Source of the DNA: JAMLIN01 sp041676645
GTDB lineage: Bacteria > Pseudomonadota > Gammaproteobacteria > Burkholderiales > Burkholderiaceae_E
Direction of reading: 5' to 3'
Assembly (NCBI GenBank): GCA_041676645.1
Contig: JBAYRO010000111.1
Span: 1 to 9,554, forward strand
DNA: 9,554 bases
Shown here: positions 6,005 through 9,554 of the stretch, in pieces
How positions within the stretch are numbered: position 1 is the stretch's first letter
Layout of the letters: each line of letters starts with the position of its first letter
Notes under the pieces: model-generated
Told to the model about the DNA's origin: nothing
The model's input: the letters and a program-made list of their open reading frames with translations, nothing else
Databases searched by the model: none
Position numbers and translations under genes: made by a program

Positions 6005-7707
6005 TGCCACTACCGAAACCGCCGGCCAAGCCGGCCACGATCCTGGAGCTCGATGAACAGGCGCTGCGGCGCGCCCGGCGCAAGTCCAGCGTCGGTCTCG
6101 AGACTGCCGTGAAACCGGCCGCCGAGGCGGCCGCGAGCGCCCTGCCCGAGGCGGCCATGGCGGCCGGCGACGAAACCGCCACCGTGGCCCGCGAGCGCCC
6201 GGCGCCGGCCACGCCGGACCGCGCCGGCCGGCCGGCGGTGCTGAAACCGCCGGTGGCCAGGTCCCCCGCGGTGGCGCCCCTCGCCGAAGCGCGGCCGGGT
6301 CCGCGGCGGCGCCGCGAACCGGCGGGCGGGCGGATCCTGTTCGTGCTCGACACCAATGTGCTGATGCACGATCCGAGCTGCCTGTTCCGCTTCGCCGAGC
6401 ACGACATCTATCTCCCGATGATGACGCTCGAGGAGCTCGACGCCCACAAGCGCGGCATGTCCGAAGTGGCGCGCAACGTGCGCCAGGCTAGCCGCGCGCT
6501 CGACGGCCTGATCGCCGCCAGCGAATCCAGCATCGAGGACGGCATCCCGCTGTCGGCGCTGGGCAATCGCGAGGCTCGCGGACGGCTCTTCTTCCAGACC
6601 CAGGCACTGGAGGCCCGGCTGCCCGAGAGCCTGCCGATCGGCAAGGCGGACAACCACATCCTGGGCGTGATCGCGGAGCTCGAGCGCCGCCATCCCGAGC
6701 GCGAGATCGTGCTGGTGTCCAAGGACATCAACATGCGCATCAAGGCCAGCACCCTTGGGCTGGCCGCCGAGGACTACTTCAACGACCAGGTGCTCGAGGA
6801 TGCCGACCTGCTCTACTCGGGCATGCTCGAGCTGCCGGCCGACTTCTGGGACAAGCACGGCCGCGGCATGGAGTCCTGGCAGAAGGACGGCCTGACCTAC
6901 TATCGCCTCGCCGGGCCGATGGTGCGGCAGATGTCGGTCAACCAGTTCGTCTGGTTCGAGGGCGAGATGCCGCTGCTGGCGAAGGTCGGCGCCATCAACG
7001 GCAACGAGGCGACGCTGCAGACCCTGCGCGACTTCACCCATCCGCGCAATGCGGTCTGGGGCATCGTGGCGCGCAACCGCGAGCAGAACTTCGCGCTCAA
7101 CCTGCTGCTCGATCCCGAGATCGACTTCGTCAGCCTGCTCGGCCAGGCCGGCACCGGCAAGACCCTGCTCGCGCTGGCCGCGGGCCTGGCGCAGGTGCTG
7201 GAGACCAAGCGCTTCAGCGAGATCATCATGACCCGCGCGACCGTGCCGGTCGGCGAGGACATCGGCTACCTGCCCGGTACCGAGGAAGAGAAGATGCAGC
7301 CCTGGATGGGCGCGCTCGAGGACAATCTCGAAGTGCTCAACCAGGGCGACCCGGCCGGCGGCGAATGGGGCCGCAACGCGACCCAGGACCTGATCCGCGC
7401 CCGCATCCGGGTCAAGGCGATGTCCTTCATGCGCGGGCGCACCTTCATCAACAAGTTCCTGATCATCGACGAAGCGCAGAACCTCACGCCCAAGCAGATG
7501 AAGACCATCATCACCCGCGCCGGCCCCGGCACCAAGGTGGTGTGCCTGGGCAACATCGCGCAGATCGACACGCCCTATCTCACCGAAGGTTCATCGGGGC
7601 TGAGCTTCGCGGTCGAGCGCTTCCGCAACTGGGCGCACGCGGGGCACATCACCTTGCAGCGGGGGGAACGCTCGCGGCTGGCGGACTTCGCCACGGAGGC
7701 TCTGTAG
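6004..7707 (+). CDS. PIN domain-PhoH family ATPase (PhoH2-like)
   Basis: A 567-residue fusion of a PIN ribonuclease domain and a PhoH ATPase. Proteins of this layout (PhoH2) have been described as RNA helicase/ribonucleases; the physiological role here is inferred. Residues 1 to about 110 are a low-complexity, Ala/Pro/Arg-rich extension with no fold that I recognise. The PIN domain starts near FVLDTNVLM (113-121), with acidic residues D116, E143/E144, D216 and D241 in place for metal binding. The ATPase shows Walker A GQAGTGKT (380-387, K386) and Walker B FLIIDEAQN (485-493, D489/E490). The start ATG at 6004 overlaps the peroxiredoxin stop by one base (TGATG). The frame is open upstream to 5827, but that stretch is inside the peroxiredoxin gene. 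The gene ends at TAG 7705-7707, just before a large palindrome. Confidence 0.95.
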   Translation: MPLPKPPAKPATILELDEQALRRARRKSSVGLETAVKPAAEAAASALPEAAMAAGDETATVARERPAPATPDRAGRPAVLKPPVARSPAVAPLAEARPGPRRRREPAGGRILFVLDTNVLMHDPSCLFRFAEHDIYLPMMTLEELDAHKRGMSEVARNVRQASRALDGLIAASESSIEDGIPLSALGNREARGRLFFQTQALEARLPESLPIGKADNHILGVIAELERRHPEREIVLVSKDINMRIKASTLGLAAEDYFNDQVLEDADLLYSGMLELPADFWDKHGRGMESWQKDGLTYYRLAGPMVRQMSVNQFVWFEGEMPLLAKVGAINGNEATLQTLRDFTHPRNAVWGIVARNREQNFALNLLLDPEIDFVSLLGQAGTGKTLLALAAGLAQVLETKRFSEIIMTRATVPVGEDIGYLPGTEEEKMQPWMGALEDNLEVLNQGDPAGGEWGRNATQDLIRARIRVKAMSFMRGRTFINKFLIIDEAQNLTPKQMKTIITRAGPGTKVVCLGNIAQIDTPYLTEGSSGLSFAVERFRNWAHAGHITLQRGERSRLADFATEAL

Positions 7708-7772
7708 ACAGAAGAAAGAAGGAAATGGGGTCAGACACGATTTCTTAAATCGTGTCTGACCCCATTTCCTTC
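7708..7772 (-). terminator. Probable transcription terminator of dnaB formed by the palindrome
   Basis: Read in the dnaB direction, the 26-bp stem is followed directly by TTTCTTCTGT (complement of 7717-7708), a broken U-rich tract. That is a plausible intrinsic terminator. In the phoH direction the stem is followed by AGTGTTCG, with no U-run, so termination there would rest on the hairpin alone. Strength is untested. Confidence 0.4.
7718..7772. repeat. Perfect 26-bp inverted repeat with 3-nt loop between convergent phoH and dnaB
   Basis: Arms 7718-7743 and 7747-7772 are exact reverse complements, separated by CTT. The core GGGGTCAGACACG/CGTGTCTGACCCC resembles, from memory, repeats flanking REP-associated tyrosine transposase (RAYT) genes in proteobacteria. 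No transposase is in the window, so this would be a non-autonomous copy. The element fills nearly the whole 63-nt gap, and its right arm includes two bases of the dnaB stop codon. A transcript from either side would fold into a very stable hairpin. The perfect identity of the arms suggests recent origin or active maintenance. Confidence 0.85.
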
Positions 7773-9153
7773 AGTGTTCGCTCGTGAAGTTCTCGAAGCG
7801 GGTGTGCTGGCCGACGAAGGTCAGTCGCACCGTGCCGATCGGGCCGTTGCGCTGCTTGCCGATGATGATCTCGGCGCTGCCCTTGTCGGGTGAATCGGGG
7901 TTGTAGACCTCGTCGCGATAGATGAACAGGATGACGTCGGCGTCCTGTTCGATCGCGCCGGATTCGCGCAGGTCGGACATCACCGGCCGCTTGTTGGGCC
8001 GCTGCTCGAGCGAGCGGTTGAGCTGCGAGAGCGCCACCACCGGACAGTTGAGCTCCTTGGCGAGCGCCTTGAGCCCGCGCGAGATCTCGGAGATCTCGGT
8101 GGCGCGGTTCTCGCCCGAGGAGGTCGAGCTCATGAGCTGCAGATAGTCGACGATGACGAGGCCGAGCTGGCCGCACTGCCGGGCGAGGCGGCGCGCGCGC
8201 GAGCGCAGTTCCAGCGAGCTCAGGGCCGGGGTTTCGTCGATGAAGAGCTGGGCGTCCTGCATCTTCTCGATCGCGCTGGTCAGGCGTGGCCAGTCGTCAT
8301 CGAGCAGGCGGCCGGTGCGCAGCCGCTGCTGGTCGAGGCGACCCACCGAGCAGAGCATGCGCTGCGCGAGCTGGGTCGCGCCCATCTCCATGCTGAACAC
8401 CGCCACCGGCATCTGCAGGTGGACTGCGACGTTCTCGCCGATGTTGAGCGCGAAGGCGGTCTTGCCCATCGAAGGGCGGCCCGCGACGATGACGAGGTCG
8501 CCGGGCTGCAGGCCCGAAGTGCGGTCGTCGAGATCGACGAAACCGCTTGCGATGCCGGTGATGCCGCTCGGGTTGTCCTGGCTGTAGAGCTCGTCGATGC
8601 GCTCGACGACCGTGCTCAGCAAGGATGCGAGGCCATGAAAGCCCCCCTGCCCCCGGGAACGATCCTCGGAGATGGCGAGCACCCGCGCCTCGGCTTCATC
8701 GAGCAGCTGGCGGGTGTCGCGTCCTTCCGGATTGAGGGCCGCGCCGGCGATGTCGTCGGCGGTGGTGATCAGGCGGCGCAGCAGCGCCCGGTCGCGGACG
8801 ATTTCCCCGTAGCGACGGATATTGGCCGCCGAGGGGGTTTCCTGGGCGAGCGAATTCAGATAGACGAGGCCGCCGGCGATGTCCTCGGCCTTGCCCGCGT
8901 TCTGCAGGCCCTCCCAGACGGTGACCACATCGGCGGGATGGTTGCGCTCGATCAGGCGCTGCACCTGCTGCCACACCAGCCGGTGCTCGTAGCGATAGAA
9001 ATCATCCTCGCGAACGATGTCGGCGACCCGGTCGAACGCGGCATTGTCGAGCAGCAGCCCGCCGATGACCGCCTGCTCGGCCTCGATCGAATGCGGCGGA
9101 ACCCGCAACGCGAGGACTTCCGCATCCGGCCTGGCCGGGGTGGGTTCGGACAT
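7771..9153 (-). CDS. dnaB: Replicative DNA helicase DnaB
   Basis: The hexameric helicase that unwinds DNA at the replication fork and binds primase. From the ATG at 9153 the product is 460 residues; E. coli DnaB is 471. The N-terminal domain starts with the family block RVPPHSIEAEQAVIGGLLLD. The RecA-like motor follows, with Walker A GRPSMGKT (225-232, K231), FSMEM, and Walker B LVIVDYLQL (D336). Later come the SQLNRSLEQR motif and SDLRESGAIEQDADVILFIYR, containing the arginine-finger region. No intein or insertion interrupts the motifs. The start is uncertain: an in-frame GTG at 9174 would add seven residues, and neither start has a convincing Shine-Dalgarno. The gene is convergent with phoH and its stop abuts the palindrome. 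The usual rpsF-rpsR-rplI neighbours are not seen upstream. Confidence 0.97.
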   Translation of the reverse strand: MSEPTPARPDAEVLALRVPPHSIEAEQAVIGGLLLDNAAFDRVADIVREDDFYRYEHRLVWQQVQRLIERNHPADVVTVWEGLQNAGKAEDIAGGLVYLNSLAQETPSAANIRRYGEIVRDRALLRRLITTADDIAGAALNPEGRDTRQLLDEAEARVLAISEDRSRGQGGFHGLASLLSTVVERIDELYSQDNPSGITGIASGFVDLDDRTSGLQPGDLVIVAGRPSMGKTAFALNIGENVAVHLQMPVAVFSMEMGATQLAQRMLCSVGRLDQQRLRTGRLLDDDWPRLTSAIEKMQDAQLFIDETPALSSLELRSRARRLARQCGQLGLVIVDYLQLMSSTSSGENRATEISEISRGLKALAKELNCPVVALSQLNRSLEQRPNKRPVMSDLRESGAIEQDADVILFIYRDEVYNPDSPDKGSAEIIIGKQRNGPIGTVRLTFVGQHTRFENFTSEH

Positions 9154-9554
9154 CTTGGACAGGGGTTCGGGCACGGCTTTGGAATGCTGGATGATGATCG
9201 ATCGGCTCCACTGGAACCGGGGTCACTAGTTTAAGTCCGCGACAGACTACCGACCACCCAAACACGCCACTGCCTCACCCGGAATCGAGGGCCCGAGACG
9301 GATCGGAGTAGCGGCCAAAGTGACGCGAAGCACAACCCGAAAGCCCTGCCACGCATCGCACTGACATGATCAGGCAAATCACGCAACAGAGAACATGCCT
9401 TGAAAGTCAGGATCCCATTGAGGACTCAGTGGACACGGAAAGTGATAGGCAACGCCACCGGAGTCAACAATGTTATCTACTTCGGCTCTCACGGCGCCTC
9501 GGCTGAGGAAACCCAACCCAACAAGGTGGCTCCGGGAAGGTGAAGATAAGAAAC
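9154..9554. other. Region upstream of dnaB without an assignable gene
   Basis: This stretch holds the dnaB leader and then DNA unlike the rest of the window. By my count G+C is about 62-65% at 9241-9360, about 48% at 9361-9480 and 65% at 9481-9540. Two open stretches of 57 codons lie on opposite strands. One is on the minus strand, running in from the right edge to a TGA at 9381-9379 and including AYHFPCPLSPQWDPDFQGMF. The other is on the plus strand, 9370-9543, ending NKVAPGR-stop. A further minus-strand frame runs from about 9430 to a TAA at 9233-9231. I recognise none of them, and no ribosome binding site or start singles one out. It may be a degenerate gene, a gene edge or non-coding DNA. 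No tRNA or rRNA was recognised. A dnaB promoter is expected here, but I could not place it. Confidence 0.4.

Noticed and set aside
5078..6010. 310-codon minus-strand open frame opposite the Mth938-type and peroxiredoxin genes
   Set aside because: It covers two genes with clear family motifs plus the regulatory gap between them; no domain is seen in its product.
6010..7041. 343-codon minus-strand open frame opposite the PIN domain of the PhoH protein
   Set aside because: The PIN and ATPase motifs on the other strand are unambiguous; this is a shadow frame.
7718..7772. CRISPR repeat or att site
   Set aside because: There is a single palindrome with no spacer-repeat series, no integrase and no tRNA next to it.
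9241..9554. tRNA, tmRNA or rRNA gene
   Set aside because: I found no T-loop, CCA end or conserved rRNA motif on either strand.

Overview
The window is about 9.55 kb of GC-rich DNA (roughly two-thirds G+C in the coding parts, with third codon positions dominated by G and C). It carries ordinary chromosomal housekeeping genes. The cluster alaC–hom–thrC next to molybdopterin genes, a 468-residue ThrC, a PIN–PhoH ATPase beside a one-cysteine BCP peroxiredoxin, and a replicative DnaB all fit a betaproteobacterium (Rhodocyclales/Burkholderiales-like) or a close relative. This placement rests on remembered family knowledge and gene order, not on a search.

Region 1 (positions 1-4941, minus strand) is one tightly packed transcription unit. 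In transcription order it reads alaC-type aminotransferase, hom (homoserine dehydrogenase), thrC (threonine synthase), mobB and moeA. moeA runs off the left edge of the window. Spacing is 53 nt (alaC-hom), 2 nt (hom-thrC), 1 nt (thrC-mobB) and a 32-nt overlap (mobB-moeA), so translational coupling is likely. The first three genes handle aspartate-family and alanine amino-acid metabolism. The last two make the molybdenum cofactor. No homoserine kinase gene is present, so that step must be encoded elsewhere.

Region 2 (4942-5086) is the divergent intergenic region. It holds the one AT-rich patch in this part of the window and probably promotes both the minus-strand operon and the plus-strand set.

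Region 3 (5087-7707, plus strand) holds a small Mth938/DUF498-type protein, a BCP-type peroxiredoxin with a TTG start, and a PIN-PhoH ATPase. The stop codon of the peroxiredoxin gene overlaps the PhoH start codon (TGATG). A candidate sigma70 promoter and a GC hairpin lie just ahead of the peroxiredoxin gene.

Region 4 (7708-7770) lies between the convergent phoH and dnaB genes and is almost filled by a perfect 26-bp inverted repeat with a 3-nt loop. One arm shares an exact 18-nt word with an in-frame stretch of hom. Region 5 (7771-9153, minus) is dnaB.

Region 6 (9154-9554) contains no gene that I can name. Part of it (9361-9480) is only about 48% G+C and holds unassigned open frames on both strands. 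The usual dnaB neighbours (rpsF, rpsR, rplI) are not seen here.

I did not find a phage, CRISPR array, toxin-antitoxin or defence system. The points most worth following up are the palindrome, its match inside hom, and the odd segment upstream of dnaB.
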